In this document: in pieces, positions 9,694 to 18,647 of the stretch
Numbering within the stretch: position 1 is the stretch's first letter
Layout of the letters: every line of letters starts with the position of its first letter
From: Paraglomus occultum
Lineage: Eukaryota > Glomeromycota > Glomeromycetes > Paraglomerales > Paraglomeraceae
Reading direction: 5' to 3'
Assembly: GCA_910592205.1 (NCBI GenBank)
Contig: CAJVPJ010000514.1
Coordinates: forward strand, 1 to 23,121
Length of the DNA stretch: 23,121 nucleotides
Notes under the pieces: generated by a model
The model's input: the letters and a program-made list of their open reading frames with translations, nothing else
The model's database searches: none
Told to the model about the DNA's origin: nothing
Position numbers and translations under genes: made by a program

Positions 9694-10708
9694 AGGGAGG
9701 CTTAAGGCGTTTCCTTATTTTATTCGCCATGTAAACTTGTATTATTAATTTTCTGAGTTTATATACACAACAAGATTAAATGAATAATTGTACCTAATAT
9801 TTAATATAAAATAGGGAATATGTTATTAAACTAAACGGAGCAATTTCATTGGTTGTTTTACTCACCCCATCTTTAAATGAATTGCTGGCCAACATTTTTA
9901 GGACAGCGAAGACACGAATTGACAATGACGGCAACTGTTCAGAAATTCGTGCATGTAGTCATATGTAGAAAGATTAATATTGGGGCCTAATAGATCGTAT
10001 TCCCTAACAAAGCGCATTTGAAAGTTTGAAATGTAACTCGGACATATTTATTCTTAACTAATAAGCGATAATAATAGTAAATGTATCATACTAATACTGT
10101 CATGTTAAATCTCTCTGCTAACATTAATATAGACAAAGACCGTACCAAGAACGCAAACCTAAATTTGGTTACCTTGCGACTGTGGGAGGAAGAATTTACC
10201 ATGTGACTTGTTTATTTGCTTCATAGAATACATGTTTATTATTGGTGGTCGCTAAAGATACATAGACATTTGATTTTTATTATTGGTCGTAAATCATTAT
10301 AATACTTAGCCTAATAACCGCGATATAAATTTAGTACAGCTCCATAGTCATTTACTTGCAACCACAAAATATCGTGTACCAGTAATAGTAACACCTTTTC
10401 TTAAACTTTAAATGCACGTGTTACAATAAGTACTGTGTTTGCATAATTGGCATCGGGTATGACGGTTTTTGGGCGCCGATCATTTGGTTATCATTTTTCA
10501 AACCCTTCATTCAAATTATAAGAAAAAAACAAAGTTGAAAAGGTCTTTAATAAAAAAGCTAACGTTTACGCCAATAAAAACAAAACCGCGGAGCCATTTT
10601 CTTGTTGCTATAAAATTCTCTCTCAGCGTCAAATTTCACGTACATTCGTTACTCTAGCTCGCACACGTCTATCTTACTTTTTGTTCAGCGACGTATTTAT
10701 CCTATTTT
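9694..10708. other. AT-rich stretch with no supported gene
   Basis: No domain, RNA gene or clear exon chain is visible. A 34-codon ATG frame at 10102-10206 (+), beginning MLNLSANINIDKD, and a 62-codon frame at 10469-10657 (+) are most simply chance frames. Confidence 0.5.
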
Positions 10709-11419
10709 ATGACTACCAAAATGTCTCAACGACCGTCGTCTACTTCAAATGATGACATTTCGCCATTCGTTCCGCGAGTAGATTTTCATTCAGCGCTGGC
10801 AGCCATGGAAATTACAGACTGAATCTATCGAAACTTTGCACGGCAGATAATTATTTTAAATATTCCAGTCGATTCAATTCAGAGCGTTCAGCGGCTTTGG
10901 CTCGAGGAGTTAAACAAATTATGCTTAAGAAAGAAAATACAATTTACATATCGTGCTTTTGCCAAGCGGTTAATAAATTTTCAGGTAACGAGCCACCGAG
11001 GTAATACTAGACTACATACTCGTTGCTAAACCTTGGCCATTAGAGCAGCTGACAAATACCGAGGCAACTTTAGATTGCTACATTTGTTCCAGATAACGGA
11101 ATTAGGTCAACGATTTAGTCGAGAAAATATATTATATTATATTATTTTATTTTATTATTATTTATTTTTACTTTTATTTTTTTGTTCGTATTCCTTGATT
11201 TTATTATTTATTGCTGATTTCTTTTCCGAGAAGCAGTTGATTATTCCTTTTTTTGAAGCAGTTTGCTCTAACGGATTGTATTTCTCTTTCTTAATATTAT
11301 CTTACATCATTAGCGAACAGACTGCAAATGAGAGATACTCTCGCATCCGGGCTGGTATGAATAAATTATTAATGACGTTGAACACGCAGCTCGCGTCGCC
11401 ACTTGACCGCAGAAAGTGA
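10709..11419 (+). pseudogene. Interrupted coding-like region of unknown family
   Basis: From ATG 10709 (or the better-placed ATG 10721, context CAAAATGTC) a frame runs through DDISPFVPRVDFHSALAAMEITD to a TGA at 10820-10822, then continues in the same frame (IYRNFARQIIILNIP and on to KRLINFQ) up to a CAG/GTAACG donor at 10984. A 59-nt stretch ending CATTAG follows. After it a second frame (ADKYRGNFRLLHLFQITELG) is broken into by AT-rich sequence at 11126-11183, and a tail (SEQTANERYSRIRAGMNKLL) ends at 11417-11419. The phases across the 59-nt gap do not agree. A 69-nt GTAGAT...CGGCAG intron could also remove the TGA in frame. No domain recognised; most likely a decayed gene. Confidence 0.35.
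11126..11183. repeat. AT-rich ATT/TTTA low-complexity tract
   Basis: A run of imperfect ATT, TATTA and TTTTA units that interrupts the coding-like sequence around it. It is probably an expanded microsatellite. Confidence 0.8.
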
Positions 11420-11560
11420 TGGAACAACAGGCGAGGAATGTCAGGGAAAAAAACACCGCATCATTTTGATAACGTTAACTGCGTAACATAAACTGCGGAC
11501 ACATCACGCGATAACACAAGACGTGCTGGTTCTGGACTATACGCAAGAGCTTCATCTTAA

Positions 11561-11722
11561 GCAGTAAAAGTTTATGCAAAGCGTCCTTTGAGAGCGTTTT
11601 TACCTATTGTCTTTAAAGATTTGAGGATGAGCAAGAAGAACCAAATTCTGAATAGTTCTGACTTTGAACCATTATATATAGTAAAGCGAAAGAGTAATAC
11701 AAAAATCGGACTATTCTGTTAG
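11561..11722 (+). other. Open coding-like segment, 53 codons, no early ATG
   Basis: Between an in-frame TAA and a TAG the plus strand reads AVKVYAKRPLRAFLPIVFKD, then LRMSKKNQI. The first Met is at 11627. The composition looks like a real protein rather than low-complexity sequence, and the segment could be one exon after a CTTAAG or AGCAG acceptor. No partner exon was found and no family is recognised. Confidence 0.25.
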
Positions 11723-11758
11723 CAGGCCACTAAAGTCTCTCTTATATGCTTTGAAATA

Positions 11759-11950
11759 CGACTTGGCTCTAATTGTCTTCCATAAATTTAAAAATTTTAC
11801 ATTTGAGCGAGAAATGACATTTCATATTTGAAAGACTCATTACGTATACAATCTGTAAACATTTCCTTTGCCTGCGCGGCTGCAGTCCTAAACTCAAACC
11901 GAACTTTTCCCTCTGCCACTGTCTCTCTCAACTGTACTAAATTTCTGACA
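11759..11950. repeat. Diverged repeat, copy B
   Basis: Partner of 9223-9556 in the same orientation, about 2.4 kb apart. The shared core is at about 11879-11948. On the minus strand this copy is open across the core (RETVAEGKVRFEFRTAAAQA) and on to a TAA at 11797-11799. Many differences from copy A are synonymous or conservative in this frame. Confidence 0.6.
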
Positions 11951-12120
11951 GCCAAAATCATTAGTCAATTTAGTTAATTTTCAGCAGCAAATGTCATAGT
12001 AATGGTAAGATACAAATCAGTTGTAAACACTTATCGTAAGGTCTCTTGACTTTGAATAGTCTTTTGAAAGCGTCTAATGCGATCTTTAAGATAGTTTGAA
12101 CAGCAACAGGGAGATATTCT
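11797..12120 (-). pseudogene. Two-exon coding-like fragment, possibly LYR-protein-like
   Basis: A minus-strand frame reads YLPVAVQTILKIALDAFKRL and FKVKRPYDK. Joined at a GATAA/GTGTTT donor (exon end 12031) to a CTGTCAG acceptor (exon start 11944), it continues NLVQLRETVAEGKVRFEFRT and ends at TAA 11797-11799. The order of an ALDAFKRL helix followed by LRETVAEGKVRFEF loosely recalls small mitochondrial LYR assembly factors (LYRM7/Mzm1 type), but this is a by-eye resemblance. No ATG precedes the first exon in frame, so I call it a fragment or pseudogene. Confidence 0.22.
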
Positions 12121-12351
12121 TTTTATCCTCTTCGATAATTTAATCTGTCAGCAAATCACAGTAAAAGCACGCTTATGCAAGTCGATGAACACAAGTGTCG
12201 ATCTAAGAAGGGCAATTCTAAAATCTATTTTCAACACCCCTTACTCCATTTATATTTTAGTCGTTAAATCATGAACACATAGAAAGCAAACTTCCTTAAC
12301 TGTTCGTCACTTTATGTCGGTTCAGGGCTAGTCATTCGTACTCAGTTCGAA

Positions 12352-14947
12352 ATGTCTCCGAAATATATCAAGTTCAACAACCAAGATTATAAAAAGATTT
12401 TTATGCAATGTGCAAGAAACGGTGTAAATTTCTGTGACGAAACCTTTCCGCATGCTGATTCATCATTATGGCGGATAAAACCACCAGTAGAAGGAAGAAT
12501 TGTATGGAAACGGTGCAAGGTAAACTCTGAGAAACGCAGCATTTGCGCTTGAATTTGTAATGTGAAATACTAATTTATAAAATCGCAGGAACTTACTTCG
12601 AACCCACGCTTAGTCATTTTTGAAAATGATCAATTGAACCCAGACATTGCTCAGGGGTAAACTATTTTACTTTTGTCTCGTTCTTTCATATATATCGGGC
12701 CAGTATCTTAGCGCTAATTCTGTATTATAGTGCAATAGGAAACTGTTGGCTTGCTGAGGCATTAGGAGTCTTGGGTTAGTTTCTGATACATTACTTACGA
12801 ATGGTTTCCAAAATTGGACTGACTGGTATTGACTTGTATATCAAATACTCATCACGGCATTCAATCAATTCAAATTAGCTGCTCATCCACATCTCTTGCA
12901 AAAGATTATTCCACAATGGGAAAAGCAAGATTGGATTCATAGTGAAGAACCTGGTAAGAAGTTGGGTATATACCATTTCAGAGATACCGGAAGACATCCA
13001 GGTAAGCACATAACTGACCGAAAGTTGTTACTTTTTGCGTGAATGAGGAATTAAAGGCACTTGAATTCGATACAGGCATCTTTCGCTTCAGATTTTATCG
13101 CTATGGACAATGGATTGAAGTTGTAGTCGATGATTACCTTCCGACCGTGAATGGTCAATTGATATATTCACGCTCGAAAAATCCCGACGAGATGTGGCGT
13201 TCATTAGTGGAGAAGGCTTATGCGAAATTATGTGGATGCTACGAAGCTCTTGAGGCTGGATCAGCGTCGGATGCGCTGGTTGATTTAACCGGAACTGTTC
13301 CGGAAATCATGGATATCAGCCGCGAGGAAGGGGGCATATTGTCCAAAATGAGTGATGAGGATTTTGGCATCTATATGAATATTGCTTATAAGAATGGAGG
13401 GCTTATGAGCTGTTCGATAAATGTAGACGAAGGCGATAGACCGGAAGAAAGATTACCAAATGGGTTGGTAATTGGACATGCTTACTGTATAACAGGATTA
13501 CGAAGGGTCACAGTCTCATGGTTTAGAAACAAGGAAGTATTGTTAGTAAAGCTTCGTAATCCATGGGGTGAAGTAGAATGGAATGGATCTTGGTCAAACA
13601 GGTCTCCTATATGGGAGACAGTGAATTTTCATACACGTAATAAGCTTAAAGGCGAAGTGACTCAACGTGGAGATTTTTGGATGGTATGTTGAATAATTGT
13701 ATCGATGCCATTGAGAATTTTTTAATGTTTCGGGTTAGCTAACTTTAATTTATTATTTTACATAGGCTTTTGAAGACTTTATTTATAATTTTTCAACGCT
13801 TGTGATCTGTCGGCATCTTAATACTTCATTGTTCTCATTCAAGAAACGATGGCACAGCGTGATGTTTCGAGGTGAATGGTCAGAAGGAACGGATACTCTG
13901 GGAGGCTGTATTAACAATGTAGAAACGTTCTACAAGAATCCTCAATACGTGATTACGGTTAAAAAACCGACAGTTGTAATAGTGGCTCTGATGCAGGATG
14001 ATCAACGCATGGAACGACTAGAAGCATTTAAATATTTAACGATAGGATATGTGTGCTTGAAAGTCGAAGAAAACAGAAAATATCGAATTCATGAGCCAAC
14101 ATACGATGTCACCGGCCAGGTGACGTACCTTAATGCCCGCGAAGTAACTGGTCGTCTGGAACTCAAATGTGGACGATATATACTGATTCCATCCACATAT
14201 GATCCAGGAAAAGAAGGCGTTTATTTTATGCGGTTATTTTCCTCGCGTCATTTGGGCATTGGACTTCTTACTCGCGATGCACCCAAGAAAAAATGGTGGT
14301 ATCCGATAGTGTACTTTAGAAAGTCGTATTTTGTTGGGCTTGTACGCGTGCAAGTTAGTTCTGCTAATTTGAACAAGGCTGGTGGGGGCAAGACTTATAT
14401 ACAACTAACATTTTCTGACATGAAAGAACGTAATCGACAAAGCGTTCGCGTGCTCTCCACGTCATGTAACAAGGGAACAATCAACTTTGGTTCAGAGTAT
14501 GTCTTCTATGTAAGAGATCCGGTTCACTCTAGTTTGCAACTGCGACTTTGTAAATCCAAACTCTTTGGTAAAGATGATTTTTTGGGGGAGACATTCGTTC
14601 CACTAGAAAAATATACGGGAAAAGGGGGAGTATGGACGATAACGAAGACATTGATCAAGACTGTCAAATCACATGGGCCACCGGGCGCTGTTCCGGGTAC
14701 TATCCCTGGCGCTATTCCGGACGCTATTCCGGGTGCTGTTACTACTGAAGAATATCAACCATCAACGAACGAGGCAAGAGTGCGAAAGGAGACTTTGTCA
14801 TTTGCGGATTCATCGAGTACAGAGTTGAGATCTGGAACCTCAAAACCAACAAGAAAAAGGGCAAAGCGACCTGTTAAACGTCTCGTACATGTGAATGCGG
14901 GTGAAGTCCAAATTCGCGTGTCTTATTCTAAAGGGTTCCTTGCATAG
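12352..14947 (+). CDS. Calpain-type cysteine protease, calpain-5/TRA-3 group, with C2 domain
   Basis: Six exons join in phase: 12352-12519, 12589-12656, 12731-12774, 12879-13001, 13076-13683 and 13766-14947, giving 730 residues. Calpains are intracellular, usually calcium-regulated proteases that make limited cuts. The triad is complete: Cys84 in GAIGNCWL, His269 in GHAYCIT and Asn296 in RNPWGE. Further family marks are RFRFYRYGQWIEVVVDDYLP, VEKAYAKLCGCYEAL and FWM-AFEDF. Domain III (about 355-505) includes GGCINNVETFYKNPQY and KVEENRKYR. A C2 domain (about 525-635, YFVGLVRVQV to DDFLGE) follows, as in calpain-5/6; no penta-EF-hand is seen. Beyond it lies an extra tail with GAIP repeats and a basic KPTRKRAKRPVKR stretch. 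This is not the PalB/Rim13 architecture. Start chosen at the first Met before KFNNQDYKKIF. Confidence 0.92.
14683..14743 (+). repeat. 12-bp coding minisatellite in the calpain tail
   Basis: Four to five imperfect 12-base units of the GCTATTCCGGGC type encode repeats of Gly-Ala-Ile-Pro (GAVPGTIPGAIPDAIPGAV, about residues 644-663). The unit is a multiple of three, so copy-number change keeps the frame. Confidence 0.85.
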
Positions 14948-15032
14948 ATTATCCTGTATATTTAATTATGTATTTTTTTTCTTTAATGCTATCAGTTAAG
15001 GGACTGGGTACTATTTAATGACATGATTAATT

Positions 15033-15038
15033 AATAAA
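15033..15038 (+). promoter_or_regulatory. Candidate poly(A) signal of the calpain gene
   Basis: AATAAA 86 nt after the calpain stop, in the 151-bp gap to the convergent Rco1-like gene. A minus-strand AATAAA for that gene lies at 15083-15088, so the two transcripts probably overlap at their 3' ends. Confidence 0.55.
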
Positions 15039-15082
15039 ATGATGGTCAGCACACATTTCAACTTACCCTGACAATATTAATT

Positions 15083-15088
15083 TTTATT
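15083..15088 (-). promoter_or_regulatory. Candidate poly(A) signal of the Rco1-like gene
   Basis: Minus-strand AATAAA only 11 nt past the stop codon at 15099-15101. The short distance makes it less certain than the calpain signal. Confidence 0.35.
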
Positions 15089-15098
15089 GTTTTTGTTA

Positions 15099-16749
15099 TC
15101 AAGCCTTGTCTTCGTCATTTATATTACCTGTTTCTGTTAGTGCCCCTTTCATTAATATCCATAGCCCATATTGACTAGGATCTGGTTCTTTAAAATCTGC
15201 TTCCATCTTTTTGACTATGTGCTCTTGCTCCTCTTCGGCACGCCTCTTTGATCTCTGCCTACGTTCTTGCTCCTGATGCATTTGTCCCAACCAGTTTATC
15301 ACAACGCCCTTTTTCGGAAGTTTATACTTCTTACTATTCACGTAGACTTCTTCGTATTCAACTACATCGTCCTCGAGACCCACACAATCCGAACCCAGTG
15401 ATTCTCCGAACGTTGAAACCGGAGCATCTCGCACTTTGCGTTTACGCGGCTGCAATAATAACAATCGTAAGGGATTGGTTTATCAGTAGTTCTAGACCAA
15501 AATATATAAGTATAAACGACTCGATCTTTTAAATACCAGTAAATGGTCAGCATGACAAGGACACATCCATTGCCTATCGATTGGAGGTGGCACGACCATT
15601 GGTGGGTCAAGACAGTCGAGATGCCACCAGAGATCGCAATAGTCACAAGCAATAATTTTCTTGGGTTTTTTCGCTGTCTTGCCACAAGCATGACAATAAA
15701 TGTATTTTCCCGTTTGTTCATCCTTGATTTGATAATAATCAGGTAATATTTCCATGCTATTTTTACTGTGAATAAATAAATAAGGGTTATAAATCTTTCG
15801 CTTATATGAAAGTTACTAATACATACAAAACATACTCTAATTTTACAGGTTTTCGTTTTGATGCATCAACATATTCTCCAGTTGTACCGACAGTCACTGT
15901 ATTATAAATATATCATGTAAGCAAGGGGATGGGAAAGAATCTAAAGAGCAGGACGAATAGGACAAATCACTTTTACGATAAGCAACTAACCTCCTTCAAA
16001 ATATTCTTCAATGTCTGCAGGCAAACGGTATTGTTTTGGATTGATGCTTGTAAACAAATGCTCCAGCTGTGATAACAGCGGTGGTGGTTGTTTGACTTTT
16101 ATCTTCTAATCATAGAGAGTTCAAGATACGCAAATTGTTCATCAGTATGTCCTATCTTGTGTAAAAAAAGAAAAAAGAAATGTTTATTCTACCGATAATG
16201 CTTCTCTTGTCTTGCGTGATTTGATGCTCCCGATCTTTTTCTGAGACTGCGTCGAGTGTTGCCCTGTTTGTGAACCAGAGGGCGAACCATTTACCTGCAA
16301 TTGTCGTTGGTTTCGCCCTCGATTTCGCGTAATCTGTTCATAATGACGATCGCAGATACACTGATCACAATACCATTCTCCTGTTGGTGGTGACTTGGGG
16401 CTCAACACAGGAAAGACACAGTAAAAATGGAATGTTCTTGGACATAGATCACAGCAGATCAATGTTCCTGGAGTCCCACATGCATCGCAAAGTTCATTAT
16501 TCTTGCGAGCTTCTCCTGCATCAACAAGAAGCTATTTCCAAAGCGAATAAATAGAAATGATTGTAGATAGTTGGGACATTGGAATAATTCGTTCGAATGT
16601 ATCAGGTTTCGGTCGTATGTATAGCTTACCTCACCACTTTTTGCAATTCGACCTCTTTTCTTGTTGGGTCGTCTCTTGTTACAATTTGCTGTCGGTGAGT
16701 TGGGAGAGTGGCCGTTTTGCGCCTCACCTTTTTGTTTTTGCTCCACCAT
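15099..16749 (-). CDS. Double-PHD-finger protein, Rco1/Cph1/PHF12-like (Rpd3S-type histone deacetylase complex)
   Basis: Six exons join in phase: 16635-16749, 16193-16515, 15991-16105, 15836-15896, 15537-15765 and 15099-15449, giving 397 residues. In yeasts, Rco1/Cph1 proteins are subunits of the small Rpd3/Clr6 deacetylase complex that keeps transcribed chromatin deacetylated. PHD1 (about residues 48-92) shows NNELCDACG, LICCDLCPRTFHFYC and GEWYCDQC. Next comes the Rco1-type linker LFTSINPKQYRLPADIEEYF. PHD2 (about 229-276) shows YCHACG, IACDYCDLWWHLDC and WMCPCHADH. Then follow basic PRKRKVR, acidic EDDVVEYEEV, a YKLPKKG motif and a charged coiled coil. The first Met, after a CATATTAG site, gives a basic N-terminus of normal length. 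An in-frame alternative donor exists in exon 2. Convergent with the calpain gene. Confidence 0.87.
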
Positions 16750-17901
16750 TTCTAATATGCAAAAGTAAGTATCGAGAACAAAATGCTATTTCATGTTCAC
16801 ATTGTCGTACAGAAATTGTGTCCTTCGTGGGGGCCTGACATCGATCTCGAAGGTTCACAAGCTTTAACAGAAATTTCTGTACTTTTGGATTACCCATATC
16901 AAGCCATTCATGTGATTGCCTGATTTGAATCAATCCAGAGGACAAAGACTAGTAGGCGGCAATACAAACCTGTTCGAATATTCCTACAAGGCAGCAGTTC
17001 GTCTGAATTTTAAAGAGAAATAAGAGTAATGCAACTCATCCCGCTTGCTTTCCGATGATTGGAGAGCTGGGGTTAAAATCAGGCTCCTTTATGCATAATT
17101 CCTTTCGAATGGGCTATACTAAATCCATTTGATTTTTTAGTTCTAAAATACTCTTATGTCAAGACAATAGCAAGGCGTTAGACAACGAGGGAGAAACTGT
17201 CTTCTTGAAAATGTGGCAAGAACACGACTTTCGTTGTTTGGACGCTTGTGCTAGGTTCATCTAAAGCTTTTTGAAAGCGCAATGTCCAACCACAACAGCA
17301 ATAAAGCCAAAGTACAAGTTCGATTTAATTAATCAATTCTCTGTTCACAGAATCGCGATCGATGTTTGAGTATTTAAAACACTTGAGTAGTTAATTATCA
17401 ATCTGTCCACCCGTCCGTTTTTCCTTTCGTTCCACGCAAATGTGAAAGACTTGTCCATCTCAATGTACCATACATAGGTCACAACTACATTCGTTGAATG
17501 AGCAACACCATATGCTAAAGGCTATTGATCTATTTGGCAAAGCAGCAGACCTTTTTCACAAATCGATAGCGTCAACCCGTTCTCATTAATACGAGGATTT
17601 CTTATAACAAGTAAAAGGTTATGCGAACGTCATTCACTATGAAAAGCTCAATCCCTCGCCAAGACGGCTTAGATAACGGTACAGCCAAGATATATATAAG
17701 ACTGGAAAGGTTATATAGAATGCATCAACGTTTGAACGGCTACTGCATTTCGTAAATGGTCAATCACATCTCTTAAAAATAAGATGAACGGAGGACTATC
17801 GATTTATCATTATCAAACCCTGCTATACAGTATTCGCTCTCTTCTCATCTAGCTTCCAATCCCAAATGAGTAGAATTTGTTTAAATCTATTTCTCTCTCT
17901 A

Positions 17902-17941
17902 CCTGTCAAATAATTAATAATTGTCTGAACCTCTTGACAGG
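17902..17941. repeat. 8-bp inverted repeat
   Basis: CCTGTCAA (17902-17909) and TTGACAGG (17934-17941) flank 24 bp of AT-rich sequence. It could be a hairpin or a paired factor site. Chance cannot be excluded. Confidence 0.4.
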
Positions 17942-18517
17942 ACCCAACATATACACACAACGTCAAATCCCTCTAATAACAGATTCTTCCTCATTCTATT
18001 GCACTGGAATCATCCAAACTCTCGTTAAAGACTTGAGAGCCCGGAACTGTAGGTGCAAAGGTCGACAAATACGTGTACGTATTAGGGTGAAGTGAGGAAA
18101 ATCGAAGATTGAGGAGATTTATAGTGATATGGATAATGTGGGACAGTCGTAAATTGGTCATGTGCCCGACTGTAGGTTCACATGTGATTAAAACGAAAAA
18201 GACTTTAGTATTAGTATTAGGGTTTCTTGAAACCCACATATACTCTTCTATTATCAAACATTACCCTAACTCTAACAAACTATCCCCCAAAATTTTTTTA
18301 AAAAAAAAAGTCAGTTTCATCACAATCATTGTTCTGCTGTACTGTTTGTGCAATAAAAATATAACTCCGTTATATACAACTCTTTAGCTTAAAGACACGC
18401 TAAGCGATACATCACACTCGTGTGTAAATTAATACAGAACCTTGTCTTTAATTGTATTACAATGAATTATTACTGTTAGAAGAAGTACCCTTATTAATAA
18501 AAAAAAAATCTAAAATC

Positions 18518-18523
18518 TTTATT
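18518..18523 (-). promoter_or_regulatory. Candidate poly(A) signal of the SKA3-like gene
   Basis: Minus-strand AATAAA about 125 nt after the SKA3-like stop codon, followed by a T-rich stretch on the same strand. Confidence 0.5.
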
Positions 18524-18647
18524 GAAATGCAAGTCAGTTTCATTGATTCAACCTAAAGTTGGGAAACAAACTTTCGAGAAACTTGTAATATTCACACCAA
18601 TTTATCTGTTGACGACCATAGACGTTTTTTATCAACAGAAACACTCT

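Larger units (their letters stand above)
16750..18647. other. Intergenic, promoter side of the Rco1-like gene and 3' side of SKA3
   Basis: A minus open frame at 16724-16945 runs into the Rco1-like first exon in another frame. It could be 5' untranslated sequence or an upstream exon, but no donor joins it in phase. The rest shows no supported gene. Frames at 17877-18095 and 18109-18387 (+) and 17991-18257 (-) overlap on opposite strands and carry no recognisable motif. Confidence 0.55.

Noticed and set aside
11561-11722. HMG-box or mating-type alpha-box reading of KRPLRAFLPIVFKD
   Set aside because: Only the first few residues are reminiscent. The conserved aromatic and basic positions that should follow are missing.
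13002-13075. Calpain reading that starts inside the intron at 13039
   Set aside because: The GTAAGC donor at 13002 and TACAG acceptor at 13075 give the conserved Gly-Ile-Phe junction in phase; the intron-derived N-terminus has no family support.
16724-16945. Upstream N-terminal exon for the Rco1-like gene (reads RQSHEWLDMGNPKVQKFLLK)
   Set aside because: Every donor tried either leaves the wrong phase or creates a stop at the 16751 acceptor. It may still be 5' untranslated sequence.
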